Of a stretch of 64,000 nucleotides of DNA, positions 24,601-34,686 are shown piece after piece (position 1 is the stretch's first letter; every line of letters starts with the position of its first letter). The DNA lies in contig JAJLRJ010000010.1 of NCBI GenBank assembly GCA_024195265.1, positions 34,426,176 to 34,490,175 on the forward strand, written 5' to 3'. Origin of the DNA: Dendrophyllia cribrosa (Eukaryota; Cnidaria; Anthozoa; Scleractinia; Dendrophylliidae). Under the pieces are notes generated by a model. It was not told the origin of the DNA, did no database searches, and saw only the letters and a list, made by a program, of their open reading frames with translations. Position numbers and translations under genes: made by a program.

Positions 24601-27600
24601 GGAGCCTTTGATTGATTGATTTTTTTTTTTTTTAATACGGTATTTCTCGAAAACGACGGAAAAAACAACGGAATAAAATTCGGAACAATGTTTTGCAACT
24701 AATTTCTAGTTCACATGCCAAAATTGGACAAATCTGAGCAAGAAAAAATAAAAAAAGGCCTAAAAAGTCATATAGGCTGGACATGCTCTCGGCCCTTCAA
24801 TTTACATGACACATTTAAAACCTTTACAAATCGGAAGCAAAACATTAAAACCTGAAACTTATTGTGAAGGATTTTTAAACTGGTATCTACATACTAAGTT
24901 AGAAACAGCTTTGTAGGAAGTAAATTGTAGATTTTTGAATTTTTATGAGGTCATGTGCAAGCCAAGAATAGCTGGAGAAATCCCATGCCTTAATGAGCTT
25001 ACCTGGGTATCATATTCACAGTGGCTACTAGCATCAATCAGAAGAAACCAATTTCCACTGTATCCTGAATGGTTGTAACTACTTTGATGTTTTACTGCGG
25101 CACATGCTGTCGCCGATGGCTCAGCCAAAACCAGAACACCCTTTAAAAGATAAAAACGACATTTGATGCTGACAATAAAAAGGTTTATGTTAAGGAATCG
25201 CTTACATGAGACTATTCTAAAACAGACTATTTTCAAACTTTTGCCACAGCTAAACTACAAATTACCCTTGTCAGAAGCATTTGGAGGGGTCACCAACTTT
25301 GTTTTGGAGATAAGAGGCATGGAAAAAAACCAGAGATTTTGAAACAGAACTTGTAACTCAACATGACCTCAATGGCTATAAGTCGATAAGATTAAAAGTA
25401 CAAGTAAAGTGGGTCTATAAAGTAATAAATTTCAACCAGTCTTACCCTTTCAAGTAAACTTAACCTTTAATGTGAGCAGGAATTGCTGCCTGTGGGTTCA
25501 ACCTTCCAAAACACAGATTTTTTAACATTTTCAGACAGTGTTAAGAAGCCAATCTATTACACAATCAAAGGCTCCTTGCGAGCCAAGTCATGAATATGAA
25601 ACCACCATCGGACCTTTTCCTACCCTACACAAGGTGGGTCCTTTTAGATTGTACATATTATGACTACTTCCCTTATGTTGCAGATCCACATACAGTGTGT
25701 ACCAATATCTTTTACCAAAGAAGGGCCTCTATAAAAACCTTCGTGTGTAGCTAGTAAATAGACCCTACCCATAAATGGCGGCCGATTTATCATTCTTTTA
25801 TATTCATGCTAATCAGCCCAACTAGCCTCGTTAGCATGTGCAAAATTCAAAACAATTTTTGCTCTAAAATGAGGTTAGTTGGGCTGATTAGCATGAATAT
25901 AAAAGAATATTAAATTGGCTGTCATTTGTGAATAGGGTCTATAAACATGAAGGAATGTTTTCATTAGCGAAAATGAAATTACGGGACAAACTTACCTTTT
26001 CCTTCATTATTAATGTGAGATATCCTTGCCAAACAATAATAACAAGTAAAAGAACCCCAACGTTTTCCCAATCCAACGTTTAAGCTCATTGAGCATTCGT
26101 AAACACAACGGTCGTAATGGCAGACTTGGTTTACTTCCATTTACTCCATGTATGCTATTACCGAAGTGTAACATATCAACAATTTAATATAAATTTAATA
26201 TAAAGTTTACGATGAACGAGTGACTTTTTTCCAGTAATCGCAATAAGTCGTATTCACAACTTAAACGAGCAGATCCGTACGGATAGTTCGCAGTTGTTTC
26301 TCAGAAAGTAGTGCTATTTTGTCTTCGCTGTTACTGTTGTTGAGTTGAGAAATCGGGAGCAAACTGTAGTGGACATCACAGTGGATTTTTGTTTATTGCC
26401 AACGAGCCAGCCGAGCGAAGACGCGAGGCTGACGAGGCGGCAGAGAATAGTGCCGCGCGAGGAAGTGCTAAGGCAGAAAAATTCTCGATCGAGCCTGAAA
26501 AAGTGTAAGGTAATGTAATGTAATGTAGACTTTGGTTTGAGCCAATTGCAAGGCGGGAACTATTAGAGCCAATGAAAAGACGTGTTATTGCCACACCAAG
26601 AACCCGTTGCCTAGCATGTGACCAAAATCTTCCTGAAGTGAAATTCTTGAAATTACAAACTGATTTTAAAAAGATTTTGCACATATCGCATGTTTTAAAC
26701 TCCTAAAATAATGTCAGCGTCAGAATCTTCATTTTAATTAACGTGTTTCGTTGCAACAATTCCCTTCCAAACAAAGCATCGTGAACAGCTCGCTTTTTTA
26801 GGTATTTGTTCAAGCGTAAAATATGCAACTTTGTTTGTCTAGACAAACCGTCGCGCTTCTTCACACACAAACAAGGGAAATTCGTTCTGTCGAGCAAACT
26901 GACGATAATTCGAACGAGTGAAAAGGCTTAACAACCGGCACTAAACAAGTTTTTGTACAAAATAAATCTTGATTACACGTGCAGAAACATGAAGGCGGTA
27001 ACGCAACGGACTTGCATGTTTCACGCTTGAACAAACACGTAAAAGGGTTAGCCTTTGAACAAGAATTCTCCATTTCAACTTTTGCAGCACGCTTCATATT
27101 TCCAAACCTTTTTCTACTCGTTCTACTCATTTTAAAACGTTTTCAATAGCTTTTAAAACGTTTCTTGGCTGCTTTATTGTCTGATATGAAATGTTTACTA
27201 CAACATTACAGCGATTTTGATTTCAGTTAGCCGATCAAAGCATGACATTTTTTATTTCTTCGGTGAGTGTGGTCAAAGGGCCACCAAACTGTCAAAAACA
27301 TAATTCCGTTGCCACACAAATCAAAATCATTTCCTCGTTGGCACTCTATCGATAGGTATGCCTAGTTACATGTAATAAACAGAAACAATCTCAAAATCAT
27401 CTTTTCTGTTCGCCAGACTGCGTGTCGCCAGATGTTTATATAAAAGAAGACAAAGAATAAGCATTTGGCGACACGCAGTCTGGTAATTTAATTGGGGGAT
27501 TGTCAGACCAAAAAGTATGTTTCGACAAACACATCAAAACGAAAATTCTTTGCCTTCAATTGCAGCAAGGTCCACAAAGAAATTTTCCTTCATCTCTTTT

Positions 27601-30600
27601 ATCACACATCGGAATGTCTCATCATATCTTGTATCCACAGTCACGTACTACAGTGTTACAGTAATCAGCCAACAATTCCCTGCTTTGTTGCCGTATAAAT
27701 TTTTACCAAAGCAGTCCTCGAAGAAATAGCGAGGCAATAATCATGTTTGCTTTCCAACAAGGCTGAGAAATAATATTCTGTCGTGACAGTTTGAAAGTTC
27801 TTTACCGAAGAAACAGCGCCAAACTGTGAGAAAACTTCTCAAAAACCTGCCTCGAACGTACACCACTCTACGCTCAAAAAAGAGTTTACGCATACACCGG
27901 AACTTTACGCATACGGCGGAAGTGACGATGATAGCTTGTTCAAGTAAGCTAAAATATTGTGTCCAACAGACAACAATACAAAGACACGTTGGGCTCAAGA
28001 TATAATATTTCGCTTACATGAACAGCCGACCGCTCTCTCGAGTGCCCTCTAAACTTCGTAGTTGCCATAGCAACTACGAACTAAAAAGGAGTCACAGGCC
28101 ATCCAAACAAGATAAATTTAAATACGCAGAGTTAATGAAATGCTACCAGTCCCTTGCCTTTAGATTTCTTCCTTGGTGTGCTTGCTCAGTACTAGACTTT
28201 GGATTAGCATTGGGACACTTATAATTTATATTGTATGTGGCTGCATAAACAATTGGTGCGAACGTCCTTAAATACTCTAGCTGTTAATTCTGAGGTTCAC
28301 AAACTTACTTTTATCTTAGCCCCAATGCTATCACCAAAATATGCATATCCATCATCAAAGCAATCATATGCAGTTTCACTACCATTGGAATGTGTCTCCT
28401 GAAAGAAAGTAAATACACAATGTAAGCAAATCAAAGGCCCCTATGAGCCAACTAGTGAATAAGAAATGCTCTACACATTATTGGTTCATATTTGAGCAGC
28501 CCTTCCTTAAAAAAAGGTGTCATATAAAATGGAAATGCTGAATAACTGTAAGACATGTGCTTAGTTGATTTGATTTGAGGAGGCAGTTGAGTTTGTGGAA
28601 ACTTTATTGTATCAATTAACACTTTATATAAGATTGCCAAATTCCGAAAGGCTTGGTCAAAGACTGCTAAGTGACAAATTGGCGTTGAGATCCAAAGTCC
28701 TCAAAATAAGCTCTATTTTGGTATACAGTCTAGTTTTCAAGTTGAACCTGTAGAAAACAAATGGGTCTTGTTTATTTTTTGAGCAAACAGACTAAATCCA
28801 AGGAATAGACGTAACTCAAACCATAGAAGCATGGCAGAGTAGGGCATTGGACTAAAGATCTGAAGGTCGGTGGTTTGAGCCCTAGCTTTGACCGCCGTGT
28901 TGTTTCCTAAGACAAGAAACTTTACTCCACATTGTCTTTCTCCACTTATAATGGGTACCAGTGTCAAAATGATGGGGATAAGCCCAGGTGTAGCTAAGAA
29001 AAAACAGGCTCATTAACAAATAAGCCCAGCCAGTTTTTCTGGCTTGTGAACCTTCAAAATCAACGCAAGTCTTTGTTTTCTAGTGAAATTTCAGCCGGTG
29101 ATAAGTTCTCTTTCAACGGGTGAAATTAGCCGGAATGCAAGCTCTTAGCTAAATCTCTGGGTAACCCTGTAATGGACTAGCGTCCCATCCAGGGGGTAGC
29201 AATACTCCTATTTGCTTCATGCTACAGAAACCAGGTGAAGCTCTAGCCATGTCGGTCACGTGTGGCTCATGCATGACTTTTCCTGCCTTGTCTTTTTCTC
29301 AAACCTTGACTGATTTATTTTGTTTCAGATAAAACAAGGCCAAAGGAAATCAGTTACGTTTTGCTTGGGTAAATTCAGATTTTACTAAAAATATTGTTTT
29401 TGTTTGATTTAAGATTTTACACATTTCTCAGTCCTATGAAAGAATAGAGCTAATTAGGAGCAATCTGGATCTGAAGACCAAATTACTAAATAGCATTATT
29501 GGATAGTTTTCAACCAAGCACTTTAAAGTGCCCCTGTGATCAAATTTTTGATTTTCATTTTTTTACATTTTCTTGTACAATTAGACTTTCTTACTCATCT
29601 TGCCAAATTTCAATTCATTACGAACATCAGAAGTCATTTTATTTTAACATTTATTTCCGAGAATTTACGACCGCCATTAATCAACCTTGTTCCAAGGCTT
29701 GGTTGCGAATGGGAGAAAGTGACGTCAAAGGCTCAAAAATACCTCACGGGTTGAAATTATAATAACAATAAGTATTGAAAATCACGCGAAAAGCAACAAA
29801 AACTTTGGACTTGTTCTTCGTGCAATTTTCTATGCTGATTGATATTATAATTTCAACCCGTGAGGTATGTTTGAGTCTTTAACGTCACTTTATCCCATTC
29901 GCAACCAAGCCTTGGAACAAGGTTGATTAATGGCGGCCGTAAATTCTCGGAAATGAATGTTAAAATAAAATGACTTCTGATGTTCGTAATGGATTGAAAT
30001 TTGGCAAGATGAGTAAGAAAGTCTAATAGTACACGAAAATGTAAAAAAATGAAAATCAAAAATTTGATCACAGGGGCACTTTAATAAGTGTGACAGTGGT
30101 TTGGAAATCGGATTATTATTTGCATATTAAATGCCTCATCAATAGATGAGTCAACTTGAAGGAGCACTAGCTGTCGGTGAGTGATCAGATGCGAAATGAT
30201 CTGACACAAACACCATCATGTGAGCTGTAGGAAATCAGGGGCCCCTGCGAAGCCAACCAGCGGTCCACATGCCTGGGCCATGTGGGGTACCACTGGCCAG
30301 CAATTATCTCGATTTTAGCTTCACCCATTTAGCCACATGATTTTTTATTAGCAATTTTCTTCCTTCATTTTCTCTGTACTTAATGATTAGTTTGAGAAGC
30401 TATATCAAACATTCGAAAGGGTGATTCATCAGGTATAGAACTTTTAAACACCTAAAAATTGGTTAAAAAAAAACTAAGCAGCACCATCATTTTTTCCAAC
30501 GACTTCTTGGCAATTTTGGTATGTTGGAAATCCTTATAAAACAGGTGTTTGATATTAATATTTACTTTAAGAAATCATCATCAGTTATGAAGACATCCTT

Positions 30601-30695
30601 ACCACACAAACTTGATTGGGATCATTTAAAGAAGTACTGCCAAATTTAAAATAGAAGTTCCATAGTAAGAAAATCCACAGGCTTTGTGCTTTCAT
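12641..30695 (-). CDS. PA-TM-RING E3 ubiquitin ligase (RNF13/RNF167 type)
   Basis: A membrane-bound ubiquitin ligase of the endosome/lysosome system. Ten coding exons in transcript order: 30603-30695, 28309-28398, 25003-25140, 20539-20626, 17723-17763, 16349-16392, 15750-15867, 14785-14878, 13651-13734 and 12641-12858. Phases agree at every join and give 335 residues, close to RNF167. Residues 1-20 ([18 protein letters not shown]..) are a signal peptide. About 40-160 form the protease-associated lumenal domain ([42 protein letters not shown]). A transmembrane helix follows at about 185-206 ([20 protein letters not shown]). The RING-H2 domain spans 243-284: C243/C246, C261/H263, H266/C269 and C281/C284. 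The tail ends with an acidic TTPLIA motif like that of RNF13. The intron after 20539 starts GC (GCAAGT), not GT. The start ATG lies just downstream of an acceptor AG, so a 5' UTR exon is expected upstream. RNF13 versus RNF167 is not resolved. Confidence 0.95.
13010..13165. repeat. dispersed repeat, CCCTTTAA-type, copy 2
   Basis: Shares CAAGAAAAATCCCAAATT and the CATAGGAT(A/T)..TTTTGT block with the copy at 3438-3665. It lies in an intron of the RING ligase. Confidence 0.5.
15985..16236 (-). mobile_element. tRNA-derived SINE
   Basis: The minus strand starts with a tRNA-Glu-like head: GGTGGTCTAGTGGTTAATGC (A box) and GTTCGAGCC (B box) about 35 bases later. A unique body follows, ending near the block that reads GGTTTCTGTAGCATGAAG on the plus strand. 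Other copies are at 40662-40893 (-), 28823-29250 (+) and 20735-21000 (+). Confidence 0.8.
16444..16893. mobile_element. TTAA-flanked inverted-repeat element (450 bp)
   Basis: TTAA at 16440-16443 and 16894-16897 flank a 16-bp perfect terminal inverted repeat AGTGCATATGAAGTAA. The interior has an open frame of 112 codons (16510-16848), but nothing in it is recognisable. TTAA duplication is the hallmark of piggyBac-class transposition. Confidence 0.75.
17952..18140. mobile_element. palindromic MITE
   Basis: Nearly perfect long arms start GTATACACCTTATTCC and end GGAATAAGGTGTATAC. Related in its inner arms (ATTCTTTTATA and GCATGTGCAAAAT) to the element at 25758-25942. Confidence 0.8.
18147..18288. 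mobile_element. TA-flanked mariner/pogo-like MITE
   Basis: Terminal inverted repeats CAGTGGAATCC and GGATTCCACTG are flanked by TA on both sides. It sits directly beside the previous MITE. Confidence 0.75.
18648..18681 (-). ncRNA. hammerhead-like ribozyme motif, left arm
   Basis: Mirror copy of 19498-19531, read on the minus strand. See that entry. Confidence 0.5.
19015..19402 (+). pseudogene. GIY-YIG endonuclease domain of a Penelope-like element
   Basis: An open frame ending TAA at 19400-19402. It contains [20 protein letters not shown], the GIY-YIG core with the CxxC insert typical of Penelope endonucleases. [12 protein letters not shown] follows, then a cluster of histidines ([13 protein letters not shown]). 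No reverse transcriptase precedes it, so it is a 5'-truncated copy. Confidence 0.85.
19498..19531 (+). ncRNA. hammerhead-like ribozyme motif, right arm
   Basis: The core blocks are in hammerhead order: CCGACGA (19501-19507), a short stem II (GGGC-TAGC-GCTC), GAAAC (19521-19525) and the cleavage triplet GTC (19526-19528). Stem I is closed by GCT/AGC. The consensus has CUGANGA; here U4 reads C, so activity is doubtful. Penelope-like elements are known to carry minimal hammerheads with very short stem III. Confidence 0.55.
20083..20274. repeat. dispersed repeat, CCCTTTAA-type, copy 3 (reverse orientation)
   Basis: Contains AGTTCTAACTTTTGAGTC and GCAGTACTTTTGCATGGTA, shared with 46738-46960 and, reversed, with 3438-3665. 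Confidence 0.6.
20275..20482. mobile_element. MITE with CCCTTTGAGCCC-type ends
   Basis: Ends read TTAATCCTTTAAGCCCTAA and TTAGGGCTCAAAGGGTTAA, an imperfect terminal inverted repeat. No coding content. Confidence 0.6.
20735..21270 (+). repeat. SINE whose 3' part is expanded as a ~79-bp minisatellite
   Basis: 20735-20910 resembles the tRNA-headed SINE (GGTTAGCATGTTGGAGCTCA, GATCTGAAGGTTGGTGGTTC). From 20911 its tail block is repeated about five times, with unit starts at 20911, 20982, 21064, 21143 and 21222. Each unit has AATACTCCTAG, a CTACAG(A/G)AAC block and CTCTAGC(C/T)(A/G)AGTGGACT. Confidence 0.8.
21542..22924 (+). mobile_element. 1.38-kb inverted-repeat element, copy 1
   Basis: Terminal inverted repeats of about 60 bp begin GAAGGGCCGAGAGCATGTCC and end with the reverse complement. 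No transposase frame is present. Short open frames (for example 22019-22291) recur in each copy simply because the DNA is copied. It contains a tRNA-like segment at about 22499-22566. Confidence 0.9.
22499..22575 (+). ncRNA. tRNA-like Pol III promoter segment inside copy 1
   Basis: TGTGGTCTAGTGG fits an A box. GGTTCGAATC (22549-22558) is a full B box 34 bases later. A run of about fifteen T from 22571 would end Pol III transcription. The acceptor stem does not pair, so this is a tRNA relic, not a working tRNA. Confidence 0.65.
22925..23418. repeat. spacer of the composite, with 56-bp inverted ends and internal short repeats
   Basis: Ends ATATCTAAGCACACTAATCT and the inverted partner match over 56 bp with about four differences. 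The interior has around eight copies of a degenerate AGCAGTGAAACGAACAACTT motif at irregular spacing. No coding content. Confidence 0.8.
23419..24798 (+). mobile_element. 1.38-kb inverted-repeat element, copy 2
   Basis: Same orientation as copy 1 and nearly identical; differences are a few substitutions and homopolymer lengths. Its tRNA-like segment has the B box at 24426-24435, followed by a T run. Confidence 0.9.
25758..25942. mobile_element. palindromic MITE
   Basis: Ends ATAGACCCTA and TAGGGTCTAT, with long inner arms sharing ATTCTTTTATATTCATGCTA with their partner. Same broad family as 17952-18140. Confidence 0.75.
27413..27483. other. 22-bp stem hairpin with 27-nt loop
   Basis: CCAGACTGCGTGTCGCCA at 27413-27430 and its partner at 27466-27483 pair perfectly, with one mismatch in the next four bases. 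The loop is A-rich. No similar copy was noticed elsewhere in the window. Confidence 0.7.
28061..28074. promoter_or_regulatory. X-box-like RFX site inside a 26-bp palindrome
   Basis: GTTGCCATAGCAAC differs from the symmetric RFX consensus GTTGCCATGGCAAC at one base. The palindrome extends five bases further on each side (TTCGTA..TACGAA). It lies in the second coding intron region of the RING ligase gene, between exons 30603-30695 and 28309-28398. Function is inference. Confidence 0.4.
28823..29250 (+). mobile_element. tRNA-derived SINE interrupted by ~150 bp
   Basis: The head has GGCATTGGACTAAAGATCTG and GGTGGTTTGAGCC. The body includes TAATGGGTACCAGTG, then foreign sequence at about 28995-29155. 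The tail follows with GTAATGGACTAGCGTCCCAT and TGCTACAGAAACC. Confidence 0.7.
29527..30080. mobile_element. TTAA-flanked palindromic element (554 bp)
   Basis: TTAA at 29523-29526 and 30081-30084. Arms of about 236 bp (29527-29762 and 29845-30080), starting AGTGCCCCTGTGATC, are inverted copies around an 82-bp loop. Small frames on the two strands are mirror copies of each other. Confidence 0.8.
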
Positions 30696-31189
30696 GATGC
30701 GTATTTAACTGGAATTAAAATCAATACAGATTAGTATACAATGTGAACGTATTCTATAATACATGCACAAAACAACCTTCCAGCAATGCTGTATAACTGC
30801 CTTCTCAAATGCAAATATATACCCATCTCAAATAAAGGCCCTCATAAACATACACCAAAAGGCAAAAGCAATAAACGCTCCCAAGCATTGGATAGTGAGG
30901 GGGTTGTTATTTGGAACACTCTAGTACAATAAAAATGGGATATAATTGAATTTTTGTAATTTATTAAAGCGAAGTCAGTGTTGTGTCACCAAGAAACAAG
31001 ACATGAGGTGGTAACTTACATCTTTTTTAGTGAAACTATATGAAAATGTCAAACGCATGTGCAGACAGAGGCATTGTTTTCGCTCATTAAACCTATATTT
31101 TTGTGCTGCTATCGCCGCCGTTGCTGTTGTAAATGATTGAATTGTGATTGTGAGAGGAATTTTTGAGTCTCTGAGGTCACATTCCCTCA

Positions 31190-31712
31190 TTTCATTTCAT
31201 TTATTTGTTTACTCCAAACCTTTACAGATGTTAATAATTAAATTTGAATCACGTTATATTAGGAAGGAGAGGAGAGGGGCATGTCTAGATAAACTAATAT
31301 TGTGCCCCCTAAAGTTATATAAGTATAAACAAAAAATTTGTAATTTTTTAGTAAAAAAGTAAAGGAAAACTTATAAAAAATCTTGGTAAATGTCAAAAGA
31401 GATGATGTTTCATTAGTATTGAGCAAGGTACCAGCGTAAAAGTGCTTTTCTAAACATATTTCTAGATGGTTTGTCTCTGATTAATTGTGGAATACTATTC
31501 CAAAAAAATCTTCCAATAACGCTCGGGCAGAATCTCCTGAGATTAGTTCGAAAAGAGGGTATGACTACTTGATTTGATGATGTACTGCGGGTATTGTAGT
31601 TATGTAGCTCAGATACTAGTGAAACAGGTATATTAGGAAACTTTTCATTGTGGAAATAATCATAATCACTTTCCCTGGCTATCTTTTGGAACTTCAGGAA
31701 CTTCAGGAACAT
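31190..31712 (-). pseudogene. 3' end of a non-LTR retrotransposon (reverse transcriptase C-terminus)
   Basis: The minus frame 31413-31712 contains ELHNYNTRSTSSNQVVIPSF and FFWNSIPQLIRDKPS, the conserved C-terminal end of CR1/L2/jockey-like LINE polymerases. It is followed by a short tail that ends in ATTTG/AAATG-type microsatellite near 31190-31205, typical of LINE 3' ends. Truncated at its 5' side near 31712. Confidence 0.75.
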
Positions 31713-31879
31713 GCAAATTTAATGGCAGCCATGCAAATGCAAAAAGCACAGCCAAAAAAAAACGTTTTCCCTTTATCGGATTGAAAAACTGTTTGGACAA
31801 GTTACTAAATACATTATTGCCTTCCTAAAAAAGAACAAAAATGACATTTAAAAATTCGCTGTGGCTAAATGGCCGGTAA

Positions 31880-32840
31880 CCGGTCAAGGTTTTCAAAACA
31901 CTAAATGGCCGGCAGTTCTATATTTTCAGTAAATTTCACAAAATCGAAAAATTCCAGCTAATCTAAACTATCATATGTCGATTTAGAAAGTTCAAGCGAT
32001 CCTGAAATGCTTTATAGATCTCAAGTCTAGTGTTTGGTTTACGCTGGGCTCAGTAGACGAAACCATGTTTTGTGACACTTGGAACTTTTTTCAGCTCGAC
32101 TGCCGGTCAAGGTTTTCAAAACACTAAATGGCCGGCAGTCCTTTATTCTCAGTAAATTTCGCAAAATCGAAAAATTCCAGCTAATCTAAACTATCATATG
32201 TCGATTTAGAAAGTTCAAGCGATCCTGAAATGCTTTATAGATCTCAAGTCTAGTGTTTGGTTTACGCTGGGCTCAGCAGACGAAACCATGTTTTGTGACA
32301 CTTAGAACTTTTTTCAGCTCGACTGCCGGTCAAGGTTTTCAAAACACTACTTTATTCTCAGTAAATTTCGCAAAATCGAAAAATTCCAGCTAATCTAAAC
32401 TATCATATGTCGATTTAGAAAGTTCAAGCGATCCTGAAATGCTTTATAGATCTCAAGTCTAGTGTTTGGTTTACGCTGGGCTCAGTAGACGAAACCATGT
32501 TTTGTGACACTTAGAACTTTTTTCAGCTCGACTGCCGGTCAAGGTTTTCAAAACACTACTTTATTCTCAGTAAATTTCGCAAAATCGAAAAATTCCAGCT
32601 AATCTAAACTATCATATGTCGATTTAGAAAGTTCAAGCGATCCTGAAATGCTTTATAGATCTCAAGTCTAGTGTTTGGTTTACGCTGGGCTCAGTAGACG
32701 AAACCATGTTTTGTGACACTTAGAACTTTTTTCAGCTCGACTGCCGGTCAAGGTTTTCAAAACACTAAATGGCCGGCAGTCCTATATTCTCAGTAAATTT
32801 GACAAATCGAAAAAATCCAGCCATTCTGAACTATCATATG
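31880..32840. repeat. tandem subterminal repeats, left end of the 6.7-kb element
   Basis: The header CCGGTCAAGGTTTTCAAAAC starts at 31880, 32103, 32326, 32536 and 32744. The 223-bp units include AAATGGCCGGCAGTC; the 208-210-bp units have lost it. Each unit has the palindromic phrase CATATGTCGATTTAG. Confidence 0.9.
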
Positions 32841-33764
32841 TCGTGAACCTTGATCAAACCAGCCGGTTTTGTGGGATTTCTATATCATATTTTTGTTGGT
32901 CGCGAGTCTTTGGATGTTCGTTACTATTTTCTGTCCAAAGCATGGCGTGACAGGCGACGTATGACGTCATACCAGCTTGACCTTTGATACGGCCTCTGCG
33001 CAAAACCGGCGGGAAAAGTCTCCAAGCGTTAGTTGGTTCTTTTTGCTTCTGGAGCTCTGGAACTTCAACATCATCTTGTCGACGTTATGATGAAACGAAA
33101 AAGCTTTTTTGTACCAGGTAATCTTAACTTTGCGTTGATGTATAGAAGTAATGTCGAGTTTTATTCGTTCTTTGCCATTGAGTGGACTGCAGAGTGGACT
33201 GATAAGAATATTGTCATTGATGTATTTCATCTACAATTTTATACCTTTCAGCCCAGAAAATGGATTCCAAGTTGCAGGTTAGTTAATTTGGTGACCTTTC
33301 AGCCTGTTTCGGCACATAACCTACCCTAAATGCGAGAGGATTTTCATGTGTTGTTGAGTTTGGGAGTGATGTCGCCTGAAGGGAAACGTGAAAGAAAAGC
33401 GCGCGACGTACTCTCCTTGATAGTAGGAAATTAATCATGAAATGGTACATGAAGAGGGAAACATCGGTAAAATTTCCCACCAACGAAAAGATCGAAGTAA
33501 GAGAATTTAAAGAGAGGGAGTACTGGTTTGATTTTGGATAATGTCTGTATGGAGAGGTGACACCATCGTTTGTTGCGGGGCCGGAGAGGTCCATCAGATG
33601 TCTTCAGGAACCCATTACCTCGTGCCTGTGAGGTGGCTCCTAATAGTTTAAACATTCCCATCATGATACATCTATGATATTCAATCACAGCTACACCAGT
33701 AAAGTTAAGAGAAAACGTTTAGTACAGGTTTGTAAACACTTAACCAATGAACAAATTTAGGTGG

Positions 33765-34145
33765 CTACCACATCAAAATTTGTTACCATGGCGACGTCAA
33801 AAGAGGCCAAAAAGACCCCCATTTTCAACCTTTTGAGGCTAATAACTTCAAAACTGTTCGGTGAAATTTTTTGATTTTTATACGTTTTTGTCTTATAAAC
33901 ATAACAAACATTTTCGCCAATTTTGAAAACAATTTTTACATAAATATATGGTAGCTCTGAACTCTATGTACAGAACTTTTTAAAAAATTGTTGAAATGTT
34001 TCTCTTGCCAATTAATCAAAAATATATCGAAAACAAAAACTTTCACCGTGTAGTTTATAAGTTATTGGCCTCAAATGGTCCAAGATAGCGTATTTTTTAC
34101 CTCTTTTCGCGTTGCCATGGCAATGAATGATGACGTCATTTGAAT
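33765..34145. repeat. imperfect palindrome with GTTACCATGGCGAC / GTTGCCATGGCAA ends
   Basis: The arms pair loosely (TGGCGACGTCAAAAGAGG with CCTCTTTTCGCGTTGCCA). Inner arms have GAGGCTAATAACTTCAAAAC against a diverged partner. It looks like an old MITE inside the 6.7-kb element. Confidence 0.5.
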
Positions 34146-34686
34146 ACCACGTTGTTGACTGATAAAAGATTTACTGGTTCTCCAACTAAAAGATTTTTAG
34201 CCACACCATCGAGCTAGCTGTAATGGAATGCAAAAGACGAGAGGGCTGAACAATATTGAGCCACCTTAATTATTACTTGTATAACGGACTTCTTCTTATC
34301 ACTGGGTTGCTGGTTGAGATTGGAACAAAGTCACTTAGACCGGCAAGATTTCGAATGGATAATGATGGCGATAGGGGTGGGGGGGCGAGAGCTTGAAAAA
34401 GCCTCCTACAAAGTTAAGAAGCCGATTCTATGAGCCGGACTGGCAAGGTTCACTGGAACGACAATCAGCCTAGTATAAAATGAGGGGAGACAGCTCGGAT
34501 AAAAGCTTATGTTTCGTATTTCTCTCTCTTTTTTTACCATTTTTATTATTTTTTTTCTCCAGTATTTGACTATTTACACAATTCAATACAATTCACACTT
34601 TGTAGGAAGAGAAACAAGGATAAAATGGTGGCCGACTTTGCTCGGACACTAACCTCGTTCCCAGGGTGTTTGGAAACGAGATTTAA

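Larger units (their letters stand above)
21542..24798. mobile_element. composite inverted-repeat transposon (two elements around a spacer)
   Basis: Two direct copies of the 1.38-kb element (21542-22924 and 23419-24798) enclose a 494-bp spacer with its own 56-bp inverted ends. AATT lies immediately outside both outer ends (21538-21541 and 24799-24802) but not at the inner ends, where the flanking bases are ATAT. That pattern is expected if the whole 3257-bp unit inserted as one. It lies in an intron of the RING ligase gene. Confidence 0.75.

Noticed and set aside
33033..33329. Possible exons with GT donors (near 33116 and 33277) inside the 6.7-kb element, suggesting captured gene pieces
   Set aside because: The fragments are too short and match no family I know; splice-like borders alone are not evidence.
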